Shown here: positions 54,320 to 64,000 of the stretch, piece by piece
Position numbering within the stretch: the first letter of the stretch is position 1
Layout of the letters: every line of letters begins with the position of its first letter
Assembly: GCA_950295325.1 (NCBI GenBank)
Contig: OX485809.1
Coordinates: forward strand, 17,004,144-17,068,143
DNA: 64,000 nucleotides
Direction of reading: 5' to 3'
DNA from: Polytrichum commune
Lineage: Eukaryota > Streptophyta > Polytrichopsida > Polytrichales > Polytrichaceae
The notes under the pieces: generated by a model
Database searches by the model: none
What the model was told of the DNA's origin: nothing
Seen by the model: the letters and a program-made list of their open reading frames with translations, nothing else
Program-made: the position numbers and the translations under genes

Positions 54320-57000
54320 ACTAAGGTAGAGGCTCATATTTCTGAGCGGGTTGTAATTCCGACCCCTACGAACAGTGTCAGCTGACCAGAAGGTGACTTG
54401 GGGGGAGCGCAAAAGCGACCACAGAGGTGCTTTTAGGCGTCATGGTCGGTTATAGGTCCTTCCTTAGTTGGGGTGGGGGGTCTCTGTGGATGAAAAATGC
54501 AGGGTCGTTGAGCGGAAACCAGATCCTAGGCGGTTGAGGTTAATTCCTTGCGGCTCATAAATTGAACATATTGGGGGGTGATTTTTGAATAAAGATGATC
54601 ATTTTTGGGAACCACAACGTGGGCTTAGAGTGACGGTTTGCTCTTAATTAAAAGCCATGGGGAACAATTGTGCCTATAAGTTTGGTTGGTTGTGTGAGCA
54701 AAGGAGGCAGTTTTGGGGGGTTAGGAAGGAGCGGACTAAGGTTATTAGAGGAGGAGTTCTAGATGCATCAGGAGTGGAGCAAATGGAGAGGATGGAGGGG
54801 TTTGAGAGTAGCCAAGATTTTGTGCAAGAAACACATGTAGTTAGTTTTTGCTCTCACTTAAATAACCCAAAACACCAAGGTACAAACTCTCAAGGAAGGC
54901 TTAACTAGTGTCTATTACAGGCATTTGTCACTTCATAGTTCATTAATTAGACCAAAGAGTTTGCTATATTCACTCTAGAACATGACTGGTATGTCTTTCA
55001 CTCTCTTTCTCTCTCTTGATTTCCTCTCACTGTGTCTCATTCAGTAGGGTATGTGTGTCAGTCTCAGTAGTAACCATCTCGTCATGAGATTTTGTATAAC
55101 AATAGTCTTTCGAGAACAATAGTCTCTGAGTAACACAATTGTCTTTGATAACCATTGGCCAATGCATCTTCAATTCAAGGCAATTCCTTTATTACTTGGT
55201 GAATGTTAATTCCAATACAAAACAATTGTTTATTCCTTATCTCCAGATTTAATCATTACTCACAACTTATGCAATTAACCATTATCCGTCAAGCTATAGT
55301 CTTGGTCGCCCTGCACAACCTGCAACAACAACAACCAGGGTAACATACAAGACAATAGTTGATAGGATTAAATCGCATTCCATACTCAAAGATTTCTCCT
55401 CGTGACTAATTATCGATTATAAATTTGATTAAGATGAGATTAACTTATGCCTAGATAACATTTATGAACCAAAGTTAACTCAATCCCTCTTACAATCCAA
55501 TTGAAATTAGGTTAACTTATGCCTAAATCTTCTTGATAACCCAAAGTTTAACCTATCCGACTTAATCTTGACAACCCTCACAACTTTCTCTAATCAACCG
55601 ATCAGAAATGATTTCTCATCACCTCGGTTGATTGAGTTTCTCTCTTACTCACAATCTCCATTATTTTCAATTACAACACTAACAACCTAAAGGTAGGATT
55701 TCACTATAATCTCTTTATGGCTGAACTATAATCATTTTATCATAACGCCTCTCACGGGCCTCAACCCTAATAATTAATTTGATTCACACAATGGTCTGAC
55801 TCTTGACCTCTCGACTTCCTCTTAGCCTATAGTTGATCTTAACGATAGCCAATAGTTACACAATGATCAGGCTAACGCTCGGCCAACGCTTGGCTCTCTG
55901 TCCCTCTCCCTCTCTCTTTCTCCTCAATTGCTCTCGACTAACTCTCTCACATGAAGATTATGGTTTTGCTTCACTCTCTCCCATCATCCTTAACCATTCT
56001 CGGCTAAGATTTCCACTTCTCTCAAACTCTGTTCAGATCATGCACATAGTTCTACTTTTCTTCTCGCCCTCGAGGTTCTGAACTCTCAATGTTTATCCCT
56101 CAGAGCAGACAACTTCACACTCAGACACTCGCTCGTCTACATCACAACCTGTGCACTCGTGATTTACCAATTCAGGGAGTTTCAACTGTATTCCCAGATT
56201 CTACATACGGTCAATAGTTTTCCTTCCAATTTCCTCCCTTCTCTCAGATTCTCATCTATTATGCACGTCCTCACATTCTGTTTTTCTCTCCAGGAAAGAT
56301 TACTTCAACAATGATCGCACACTTCCTATCTCACATTGCTCGCTCAAACAGACAATAGTTACACAATTCTCTTCTTCACTCATTCGCAATTTCCGCTCGT
56401 ATAATTCTCTCTCTGGTTCCTCATAAACTTATTCCTTTTCTCTTACTCTCTAATTCTCAATCAATCAATATTGCATTCGCAGAAGATGGTTATCCAGTTC
56501 CTCATACATTCACAACAAGCAAACCATTTGACAAGGCTTCGGTCATTCAGTGTCAACAGCAATCTCAAACCTAACAAACATAAACAGGGGCTGGTAATTC
56601 GGCAATCACTGCCTTGACTACTCAGTCTTCCAGAAAATAGTTTAACTATTAGCCTTGCACCATCAATGTCGAGGGAGACAAGACTATTGTTTGTACAATT
56701 CGCTCAAAAACCATCTAAGAAATGTTTGCTCTGTCCTTCTACGCCTCCCCTCTTACAGGGCGAGGGAGACGATAGTTTTTCTAACTACCTGCTAGGGCCT
56801 CCTATGGCCGTAAGACTATAGTTATAACTACCTACTGAGCCTATAGTTCAACTATTTTCATTCACCTGGATGAGTTTCATCCCAGCTTCTACCCTAAGCC
56901 TATAGTTGAACAATTCGGCCAAAATTTTTGGCTTACAACACAGTTTGATGCACAAGAGTTATGTTATGGCTAGAGTCCAGAGGATAGTCTAGGCTTTGAG
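54320..57000. other. Region upstream of the pogo transposase, ATAGTT motif cluster
   Basis: No coding gene is recognised. From about 55090 to 56905 the words AATAGTT or TATAGTT (and close variants) recur at least a dozen times, for example near 55350, 55832, 55850, 56213, 56351, 56637, 56773, 56815, 56843 and 56887, several as GACAATAGTTACACAA or CTATAGTT(C/G)AACAATT. TC-rich tracts surround them. The role is unknown. Confidence 0.45.
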
Positions 57001-58977
57001 GACTACATGGCAAGAACTCAGCATGGAGCAAGAGCTAGATATAGAAATTCTCAACCAACCTTGCATTTCAATTCCAATGGCCATGAGGGTCTGCATAGAG
57101 GTCACAACAATGCAGTCGGAGAGAGTGGAGGAGATAGGAGGTATAACCTGAGAAATGGTACATCCACTTGGACACCAGGCATACAAGGCACTTCTAGGAT
57201 CAGGGAAGAAGGGGAGAACATCAATATGGGGACCCACGAAGGAGGGGATGGTGTGCCACAAAGTCAGCAGGAGGAACAAGGCATTCAATCAAGGGCTCCA
57301 ATCAAGAAGACATGAAATTGGACAAGTGCACAACTTCAACAAGCATTGGATGCAATCACAGATGAAGGCATGAAGATACGGACAGCATCTCGCAAGTTTG
57401 GTATTCCCCCAACCTCTCTTAGAGATCATTTGTTTGGCACAGTTTTGGGAAGGAAGAGAGGGCCAAAAACTGTCCTAAATGAAAGTGAGGAAAAAAAATT
57501 GGTAGACTATTGTTTTAAGATGCAGGAATTGGGCCACCCTTTAACTCCACTGCAACTGAAGTTGAAGGTGGCACAAGCTACTCAGACTAGGGATACCCCC
57601 TGGAGTGACATTGGAGTCCCAGAAAAGTCATGGCTGAAGTCTTTTAGACAAAGGCATCCTAAACTAGTTGCTAGGAAGAGCCAACCCTTAGAACCTGGTA
57701 GGGCTAGGGGTTTCTGCCCAAATACTGTGGCAACTCTATACTGCAATCTAAAATACTTGTACAATACCTTCAAGTACCCTGCTGGACACATCTGGAACTG
57801 TGATGAATCTGGTGTACAAGCTGGGAGGAGTGGAGGGGCCACAGTGCTTGCAAAATTGGGCTCCAAATCGGTACACACCATTGAGCCAGATCAGAAGGAA
57901 CACCTATCAGTTCTATCATGCATCAATGCTGAAGGGGGCAAAATTCCTAACTTCTACATCTTGAAGGGTACATATTTCTTGAAGGACTATGTTGGCAAGT
58001 GTGAGCCAGATGCAATGATGGCTATGCAGCCCAATGCATGGATGACGAAATGGCTATTCCAATCATGGATTTCACATTTCATAGGGACTTTGACCAAAAC
58101 AGTGGGAATTAGTGCAGAAAACAGATATTTACTTATGCTGGATGGCCATAATTCACATGTAACTCTAGAAGTCGTGACATTGGCCATGAATTCAGGGTTA
58201 GACATCATTTCACTACCATCCCATACTTCCCATGCCTTACAACCTCTGGATGTCTTATGTTTCAAGCCATTTAAGACTGCCTTCAGACAAATTAGAGACT
58301 CTTGGACCCTGCTCAACAAAGGCAAGAGGGTGGAAAAAACAGATCTATGTGAGTGGACATCCCAAGCACTTGAAAAATCACTCACAGCAAAGAACATAAA
58401 GTCTGGTTTCAAAAAAACTGGGATATGGCCATTTAATGAACATGCAATTCTAGGAAGCATGCAGCCAAGCAAAGGATTCGAAGAGGGGCAAAAGGGCTAT
58501 GTCCCCTCTGTGATTGATGAATCAGAGGGAGAGGAATCTGGAGGAGGCGAGGAATGTGTGCGTGGCGAGGAATCTGGGGGTGGCGGGAATTCTATTGGGG
58601 GGTTGGTTTTAGGTGACCAGGGCGACCACGAACAAGATGAAGACCATGACAATGACGATGACGATCAGGGCAGGTATAGAGCCTCTGCAGGGGGCTGCAG
58701 AGGGGTGCAGCACATTGGAACCAGAATCGAGGAACCTGCAACCATAGGAGCAGCCAATGTCAGTCGGCATTTCTATGTTGACGTCCAAAATCCAGAAGAG
58801 AGCAACTATGACAGAGCTGAGCAGCACATTGCAATAGATCCGGGATTCTTAGCAGAGGTTCAGACATCAAACGATAATAACGTACTGCAGTTCTTGTCAT
58901 TGCCTGAGCTAATTCCTGCCAAAAAAACGAAAGAGACATGCAGCCTCTGCTGGACTTCACACAGAGCATCATTCTAA
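57001..58977 (+). pseudogene. pogo-type (Tigger/jerky-like) transposase, nearly intact
   Basis: The frame opens at 57001. It is interrupted once by TGA at 57313-57315 and then runs to 58977. Domains: a psq-type HTH (NWTSAQLQQALDAITDEGMK...IPPTSLRDHLF) straight after the stop, a CENP-B-like HTH (SWLKSFRQRHPKLVARKSQP), and a DDE domain with D153 (WNCDESG), D266 (LLMLDGHNSH) and D302 (ALQPLDV), counted from the ATG at 57346. That spacing is DD35D, as in pogo-like transposases. An acidic tail follows (DEDHDNDDDD). The TGA could come from a CGA codon by deamination, or mark an unrecognised intron. At an A7 run (about 58920) the frame slips, and conserved-looking tail sequence (MQPLLDFTQSIILTSKDYS) continues to 59110. 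The terminal repeats of the element were not found. Confidence 0.85.
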
Positions 58978-59110
58978 CATCCAAAGATTACAGCAAGGGT
59001 CTAGAGGAGATTTTGGCTCAAAAAGAAGCAACTGCGGCTGCTGCACTGAAAAGGAAGGAGGAGAAGGAGGCCACAAAGGAGCAGCACAAGGCACAGAAAG
59101 AACAGCAGTA
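58915..59110 (+). pseudogene. C-terminal extension of the pogo transposase, frameshifted
   Basis: The frame after the A7 run reads MQPLLDFTQSIILTSKDYS and continues into an Ala/Lys/Glu-rich coiled-coil-like tail (ATAAAALKRKEEKEATKEQH) ending at TAA 59109-59111. A similar leucine-rich tail is common at the ends of plant pogo-like transposases. I infer a one-base indel in the homopolymer. Confidence 0.6.
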
Positions 59111-59111
59111 A

Positions 59112-60364
59112 AAGGAGAAAGAGGATCGAGCGAAAGCAAGGGTTGAAAACAAAAATAAAAAGCTCGAAGCTCAAGCCAGAAGGGGCGTACCTGCAACGCG
59201 CGCCCGAAGGGGTCGAAGAAACTCGGCTGATGTAGGCGCCGCAGTCCACTCAACCCGCAGCTGGCAGGGGGTCGCTGGGCTCGGAAGATCTCGGTGTAGT
59301 CGCCGCAGGGGCTGGGGGCGTCGAGGGTTGGGCAACAGCTGCTGCAGGTGCTGCGGAGACTGTGTGGACACAAGGCTGGCGATAAGGGGAGGCTGGCTAC
59401 TACGCCGCACCAGATCAGCAAATTTTGGCGCCGCGCAGCGAACTCCGCCCCCCCCCCCCCCACCCCCCGCGACCTGCACCGATTCGGGCACCTCTGCTGC
59501 ATCCACCCATCACACCTCCGAGTTTCTCAAACACACATGCAGGCGCAATGGATCCGTGGACCATGCAGCGCCTCCACCAGCGCCACTATACCCCAGGTGT
59601 TCCTCACCCTTTCAATCCACCGCATCCTCGCATAATGGAAGTGGCAGCAGCGAGCAACACAACCTTGAAGTAATCCTTCAAGCACAAAAGAAGACAAAAA
59701 CAGAAAGAAGGTGACAGCAAGAAGGTGACAAAGGCAAATGGTGGCAAGAAGAGAAGGTGAGAAGAGAAGGCGAGCGGAGAAAGAGTCGTTGGGATGGAGT
59801 CGTTGGTGGGGCGGGCGGGAATGGATGGCGGGGAAAACACCTTGTGGGGGGAGTGGGGGGAGTGGGGGGGAAGTGGGGGGGCCACTGCTGGGTATCCAGC
59901 TCATATATGGACGGAAATGCAATCCTTGCCGCCATCAGCAAGGTCGCTTTAGGGAGGAGAATCTGACACCATCCGCAATTTTTTTTAGCCTTGCAGGTTT
60001 AGGCTTAAGTCACCTACGCTTAGTTTCAGGGTGCCCACTTCTCTAAATAGCACCCACTCTATGTGTATCAGATGGTCACTCTAGTGCCATTGTTTTGAAA
60101 ATTCATAGGTAATTACAGACTTATTGAAATTTTTTTTTTTTTTGGGAAGGCGTTCTTCATACTTTGCGGAGCACTGAAATTTTATAAACATTTTGTCCTG
60201 TCATTCTTACTATCCAAACCCGAAATTCAGTCGGGAATTGGGTCCTCTACCTTAGTTTTGCCCTTGTTTCTAGGGCTTGGCCCGTTCACACAAGCGTAGG
60301 CTAAATCCCGCATTTAGGGTAGCAGTGGGATTTAAGACCACTTTTTTTAATTTAACAATAATAA
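59112..60364. other. GC-rich then AT-rich DNA, no gene recognised
   Basis: GC-rich to about 59900, with C12 near 59449-59461 and G-rich runs (GGGGGGAGTGGGGGG) at 59845-59880. Overlapping ORFs on both strands carry no motifs. After 59950 the DNA is AT-rich. It may include the right end of the pogo element. Confidence 0.45.
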
Positions 60365-60367
60365 TTA

Positions 60368-61508
60368 GGGCCGGTTTCCACTATGGACCATGAAGTCGGA
60401 CCATGAAAGATGGCATTTGTTAATGGTCCGAGTTCATGATCTGACTTCCATGGTCCGAGTTTATAAAAAATTAGTTTTAAGAGCCATGGGCCCCTCACTA
60501 GGTGTAAACCGAATGTGGACCAAGAAGAATGACCATGCACCAAAAAGTTAAGGTGCTGATTTTTTTAATGCATGCTCAAAAAGGGCAATTTTGAAAAAAA
60601 ATTTCAAGTTTGACCATTCTCTTGTCTTCTCTTGGGCTTCACTTGACTTCACTTCTTGTTAAATGTGTCGAAGATGTGGCTTGCAAATCTTTTCATAGCA
60701 ATTTTAACAAAAAAAAAATGAGCGATTTAATTTGTACATGTTCAATGTAATTTACATGTGACATGTACCTTATGTTGTCACTACACTAAATAGGATATTT
60801 AGTGTTTGATTATATTTAATATTGTTACCACCCTACCTTGCTCAACACTAAAGTTCAATTCTTTAATAATTAGTGTTAGAATATTTCCCATTGCAATTCT
60901 TTTGACCAACCTGATATACAGTCACTAAACAACTACATATTTTTCTTTTCCATTTTGCAACTGTACTTTAAAATTTTTGGGGGCGTGTAATATACCGTTG
61001 GAAAGGTATTTTCAAGACCTTTCCAACAGTACATTACAAGCCCACAAATTCCAAACATTGCAGTTGATAGAGCAAAAAAAAAAATCTGCACTTGAATTCT
61101 TGAGTTCTAGATGTCCCACGTTGTTTGGTGAAATACGTGAGAGCTGGTTTAAGGGGAAAAACAAGGTAGTAATGATATGTCTCATGGGCTATGCTATGAT
61201 TAAGGCACATAGAGGGTATAATCATTAAAATTTTATTAAAATGGTCTTTCTCTGCTATGGGCCCTTGCCTTTTCCTATCAGACCACCTCTCTTGCCTCTC
61301 TCACCGCAAAACCCGTTGGACCATGCCAGTGCACTTATTAGGCCTTAACAATTATATTTTGGGGACCTCGACCTTCATGATCCCTCTGACATTTTTTCTT
61401 TAGTGTAAACTGAAGTTGTCTCGGGACAACTTCAACAGCCAATCAGCTGCCTTGCAGTGCCTTACAGAGCCCTGGTCCAACTTCATGGTCCATAGTGTAA
61501 ACCGGCCC
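60368..61508. mobile_element. TIR element family A, copy 2 (1141 bp)
   Basis: Ends GGGCCGGTTTCCACTATGG and, inverted, GGGCCGGTTTACACTATGG. TTA duplications at 60365-60367 and 61509-61511. The interior is clearly homologous to 53183-54316 throughout, including the hairpin (60987-61037). It lacks the 17-bp left hairpin present in copies 1 and 3. Confidence 0.88.
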
Positions 61509-61605
61509 TTATTTCCCTACCTCCCTGGCAAGCACTTTAGGACTTTAGGGTCCCACCTCCCCTCACTTGTTGCCTACCTTCTCTATGTGGCTCACATTTA
61601 TCTAA

Positions 61606-62121
61606 GGGGCGGTTTACACTATGGACCATGAAGTCGTCCCACGTAAGAGGCCTATTTTGCGTGGGACGACTTCATGGGACGACTTCCATGGTCCGAGTTA
61701 CTAAAATATTAGTTTTCATGGTTCATGGGCCCTTCACTAGGTGTAAACCGAATGTGGACCAAGAGGAATGACCACACACCAAAAAGTGAAGGTGCTGATT
61801 TTTTTAATATATGCCCAAAAAATAATTGGGAAAAAAAATATTAAAAATAATAATTCGGCCAATGGCTGATTTTCAGCCTTACGGCTCCCTTGATTTCCGT
61901 TGAGTCGAGCATTTTGCCTCGCCTCAACGGAAAACCCGTTGGACCATGGCACATTATCCAAATGGCAGATTTTAGTAGTTTTTGGGGACCTCAAAGTTAG
62001 TGGTCATTCTCCTTTTTTCAAGGTAGTGTAAAGCCAAATGGGACCAAGAGCACTTTACTCTCCAATCACAGATTTTAGAATTTCATGGTCATGGCTCTTG
62101 GTCCATAGTGTAAACCGCCCC
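61606..62121. mobile_element. TIR element family A, copy 3 (516 bp, shorter derivative)
   Basis: Ends match copy 1 (GGGGCGGTTTACACTATGG both sides). TAA duplications at 61603-61605 and 62122-62124. The left 200 bp or so are nearly identical to copy 1, including the 17-bp hairpin. The interior is shorter and different, as expected for a MITE derived from the longer form. Confidence 0.88.
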
Positions 62122-62124
62122 TAA

Positions 62125-62370
62125 GGGCCACTTCACACTATGGATGTCCAAGTCACAAGCCATGGAATTGAATGGCCAAACTTTGTTGAGAGTCCAAAGA
62201 AAAGGATTGAAAATAGCCAATAAAATAAAGGAATTGGAACATTGGGCGGGCATAGTGTGAAGCCTCCAAAGGCCAAGCCCAAAGTCCAAACCTTTGGCCA
62301 TGAAACTCTCACGGGCTCTCGACTTGGACAGCCATAGTGTGAAGCCTCCAAAGGCCAAGCTGAAAGGCCA
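62125..62370. mobile_element. Partial TIR element next to copy 3
   Basis: Starts GGGCCACTTCACACTATGG directly after the TAA that ends copy 3. That terminus is shared with the MITE at 33635. The inverse motif CATAGTGTGAAG occurs at 62251 and 62334, each followed by CCTCCAAAGGCCAAGC, so the interior is partly duplicated (unit about 83 bp). I could not find a clean right end. Confidence 0.5.
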
Positions 62371-62382
62371 AAGAAAGAAGGA

Positions 62383-62477
62383 GCACCCCACTTCATTGGC
62401 TCTGTCTGTAAGACGAAGACTATGCATGGACTTCTATGTTTCAAGAGCAAATTTCCTAACCACTTTGATCTACCACT
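62383..62477 (+). repeat. Dispersed repeat shared with 27638-27738
   Basis: See the entry at 27638. Its nuclear copy elsewhere shows that DNA left of about 62480 is ordinary nuclear sequence, so the mitochondrial junction lies between here and 62544. Confidence 0.7.
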
Positions 62478-62543
62478 TTGAGCTTTGATTCTCCTTTGGA
62501 CTTTCTCCAAAGCACAAATCGAACTACCATAATCTAGGAGGGT

Positions 62544-62614
62544 GAGCAGTATGAGCTGAAAGGCTCCCATACTGTTCGGAGGGCAGGGGCTTATATTTCT
62601 TTCCTGACCCCTAT
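62544..62614 (+). other. Group II intron 3' end (domains V and VI) of cox2
   Basis: Domain V at 62544-62579: GAGCAGTATGAG, GAAA-type tetraloop region (CTGAAAGG), CTCCCATACTGTTCGG, with the paired GAGC...GTTC ends. Domain VI follows as a stem GCAGGGGCTTATA/TTTCCTGACCCC. The intron ends ...CCCTAT at 62614. Only this 3' tail is present, as the insertion starts inside the intron. Confidence 0.85.
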
Positions 62615-62679
62615 CTATTGTTGTAGAAGCTGTTTCTTTGGATGATTATGTTTCTTGGGTATCAAATAAATTAGACTAA
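62615..62679 (+). pseudogene. cox2: cox2 last exon (cytochrome c oxidase subunit 2 C-terminus)
   Basis: Reading from 62617 gives IVVEAVSLDDYVSWVSNKLD and a TAA stop at 62677-62679, the conserved C-terminus of plant mitochondrial COX2. The exon starts with the last two bases of the preceding proline codon. The split after the first base of a codon matches the intron position I recall as cox2i691. Earlier exons are absent, so this is a gene fragment. Confidence 0.88.
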
Positions 62680-62700
62680 AAAACAAACACAGGACGAATT

Positions 62701-63206
62701 ATGAGTGTCTCTCAAAAGCATCCTTATCATTTAGTAGATCCAAGTCCATGGCCTCTTTTGGGTTCATTGGGAGCTTTGGCAAGCACCATTGGTGGTGTTA
62801 TGTATATGCACTATTTTACGGGAGGTGGAACACTTCTCAGTTTAGGCTTGGGAATGATTTTATATACTATGTTTGTATGGTGGCGCGATGTTATACGTGA
62901 ATCCACTTACGAAGGACATCATACATTTGTGGTCCAATTAGGACTTCGCTATGGTATGATTTTGTTTATTGTGTCTGAAGTCATGTTTTTTTTAGCTTTC
63001 TTTTGGGCTTTTTTTCATTCTTCTTTGGCACCTACGGTAGAGATTGGAGCTATTTGGCCCCCTAAAGGAATTGATGTGTTAAATCCTTGGGGAATTCCTT
63101 TTCTAAATACCCTTATTCTACTTTCATCTGGAGCTGCCGTGACCTGGGCTCATCATGCTATATTAGCTGGATTCAAAAAACAAGCTGTTTACGCTTTAGT
63201 AGCTAC
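62701..63206 (+). CDS. cox3: cox3 exon 1 (cytochrome c oxidase subunit 3), mitochondrial origin
   Basis: Reads [20 protein letters not shown]... through VYALVA, about 168 of the usual 265 residues, intact. Typical COX3 segments: [48 protein letters not shown] and [15 protein letters not shown], plus several membrane helices. After codon 168 and two bases (nucleotide 506) the protein stops matching COX3 and group II intron sequence begins. The frame stays open to a TAG at 63319-63321 only by chance. In mitochondria COX3 is a core subunit of complex IV. A nuclear copy lacking exon 2 within the window and a nuclear promoter is unlikely to be functional. No ACG start or other obvious C-to-U editing site is needed for this exon. 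Confidence 0.92.
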
Positions 63207-64000
63207 CAGGCGACCGTTAGATTACCAAGGAAACTTTCTGATTACTCCCTGTAATCATACCATTGCTGATGCTTGCAATGAGACGGATGCAACTTACCAT
63301 TTAAACAAACTGGGACAATAGCATGTTGCAAAAGGAAAGGACAGAGTTGACCCACTCTAGAGAACTTTTCCGACCGTGTCTTCGAAATATAGCCGAATGG
63401 GTCATTCATGAATGTGAGGTGTGGATGAGACACTAACTCGAGCGTGTTCGATCAGGTTATTGATCAATCGATAATATTACAGCGCTACCTCCTCCATGGC
63501 AGAATGGTAGCCTGCCTGTGGCAGAGCAGGAGGAGGTTCCAACTTCAATATGAAAAAAAACACTGGAAGCACGGCTGCTTTTTTGTTCGAACTAGCACTA
63601 TTAGTTGGAAATCTTATGTGTTTTCATGTAAGTATAAGAGTAACTTGGTAGTACCGGTGAACTAGATAGCCATGATCCATCCGGATATCTGGGACGGAGG
63701 ACTCGTAGTATCCGCCTACTTGAAAGAGAGCTGGCAACAGTAAAGCAATTGACTTAATCTTATTCGTCTAAGGGCAAAGCGAGAAGGAGTCTAAATCACT
63801 GTACAGAAATGATTTTCATTTATGGACTTTACCTGATTGACACGAGAAATCTGACTTTCATGTCTGGATAGAATTAAGCCCAAGGCTTTAACAATGGAAT
63901 AAACGACTACGTGCCCTATGGAGACGTGGTAAAAAATCAGGTTTGTGAGCCGTGTGATAGGTAACTATCTCGCACGGTTCGGAGAGCACTTTACTATGTC
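63207..64000 (+). other. cox3 group II intron (nearly complete; 3' end outside window)
   Basis: It starts at about 63207-63210 (around AGGCGACCG; the exact 5' splice site is ambiguous and the canonical GTGYG is not obvious). Domain V is clear at 63947-63980: GAGCCGTGTGATAGG, TAAC-type loop, CTATCTCGCACGGTTC. No maturase ORF is visible in its roughly 800 bp. The insertion position corresponds to the intron I recall as cox3i506 in moss mitochondria. Domain VI and exon 2 should follow just past 64000. Confidence 0.85.

Larger units (their letters stand above)
62530..64000 (+). other. Mitochondrial DNA insertion (NUMT-like), continues past the window
   Basis: Contains, in order, the 3' end of a group II intron, the last exon of cox2, a 21-bp spacer, cox3 exon 1 and most of the cox3 group II intron. 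All are in one orientation and look undamaged. The left junction lies between a nuclear dispersed repeat (ending about 62477) and domain V of the cox2 intron (62544). The right edge is outside the window. Gene content and intron positions fit seed-free land plant mitochondria. A recent nuclear insertion is the simplest reading; an assembly chimera is the alternative. Confidence 0.85.

Noticed and set aside
59112-59940. Proline-, glycine- or leucine-rich ORFs on both strands
   Set aside because: They follow C and G homopolymer runs and have no motifs.
63207-63321. C-terminal tail of the long cox3 frame as a novel cox3 variant
   Set aside because: The sequence beyond nucleotide 506 is group II intron; the frame is open by chance until a TAG at 63319.

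Overview
The window looks like nuclear DNA of a land plant, most like a seed-free plant (moss, hornwort or lycophyte), although a charophyte alga cannot be excluded. Three things point that way. One is a stretch of plant mitochondrial DNA with cox2 followed by cox3, both carrying group II introns (62.5-64.0 kb). Another is an intronless bacterial-type Baeyer-Villiger monooxygenase gene (24.9-26.5 kb). The third is a transposon set of PIF/Harbinger, pogo, Tc1/mariner, Penelope-like and dual-endonuclease LINE families in AT-rich DNA. Only the monooxygenase looks like an ordinary host gene. Nearly everything else recognisable is mobile DNA or its debris.

Layout. 0-5.9 kb: minus-strand Penelope-like retroelement (RGG-tailed ORF1, frameshifted reverse transcriptase) between direct repeats. 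8.7-17.8 kb: a 9.07-kb PIF/Harbinger element (transposase plus Myb/SANT-like ORF) inserted at TTA into a dispersed repeat whose uninterrupted paralogue lies at 28.6-29.1 kb. This element itself carries an 84-bp LINE 3' fragment (12-bp target duplication) and a solo LTR (5-bp target duplication). A second solo LTR of the same family is at 20.9-21.9 kb. 24.9-26.5 kb: the monooxygenase. 31.2-32.9 kb: a diverged tandem array of about 155-bp units. 33.6-34.1 kb: a small TTA-flanked TIR element.

36.2-51.2 kb: a 15-kb non-LTR retrotransposon, the most remarkable object in the window. It has an ORF1, a 2A-like ribosome-skipping motif, an apurinic-type endonuclease, reverse transcriptase, RNase H, a zinc knuckle and a C-terminal restriction-like (PD-(D/E)xK-type) endonuclease domain. 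This dual-endonuclease layout is that of the Dualen/RandI clade. It is flanked by an 11-bp target duplication and splits an older Tc1/mariner transposase pseudogene. ORF2 is broken by several frameshifts and stops.

52.3-52.6 kb: an array of nine small hairpins. 53.2-62.1 kb: three copies of one TIR family (two about 1.13 kb, one 0.5 kb) around a nearly intact pogo-type transposase gene (57.0-59.1 kb). 62.5 kb to the right edge: the mitochondrial insertion, which continues past the window.

The genes do not form an operon or pathway. The unifying story is nested insertion. The order can be read from target-site duplications: the dispersed repeat came first, then Harbinger, then the LINE fragment and LTR; separately, the Tc1/mariner came first, then the giant LINE. 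Calls rest on reading motifs by eye; no database or alignment was available.
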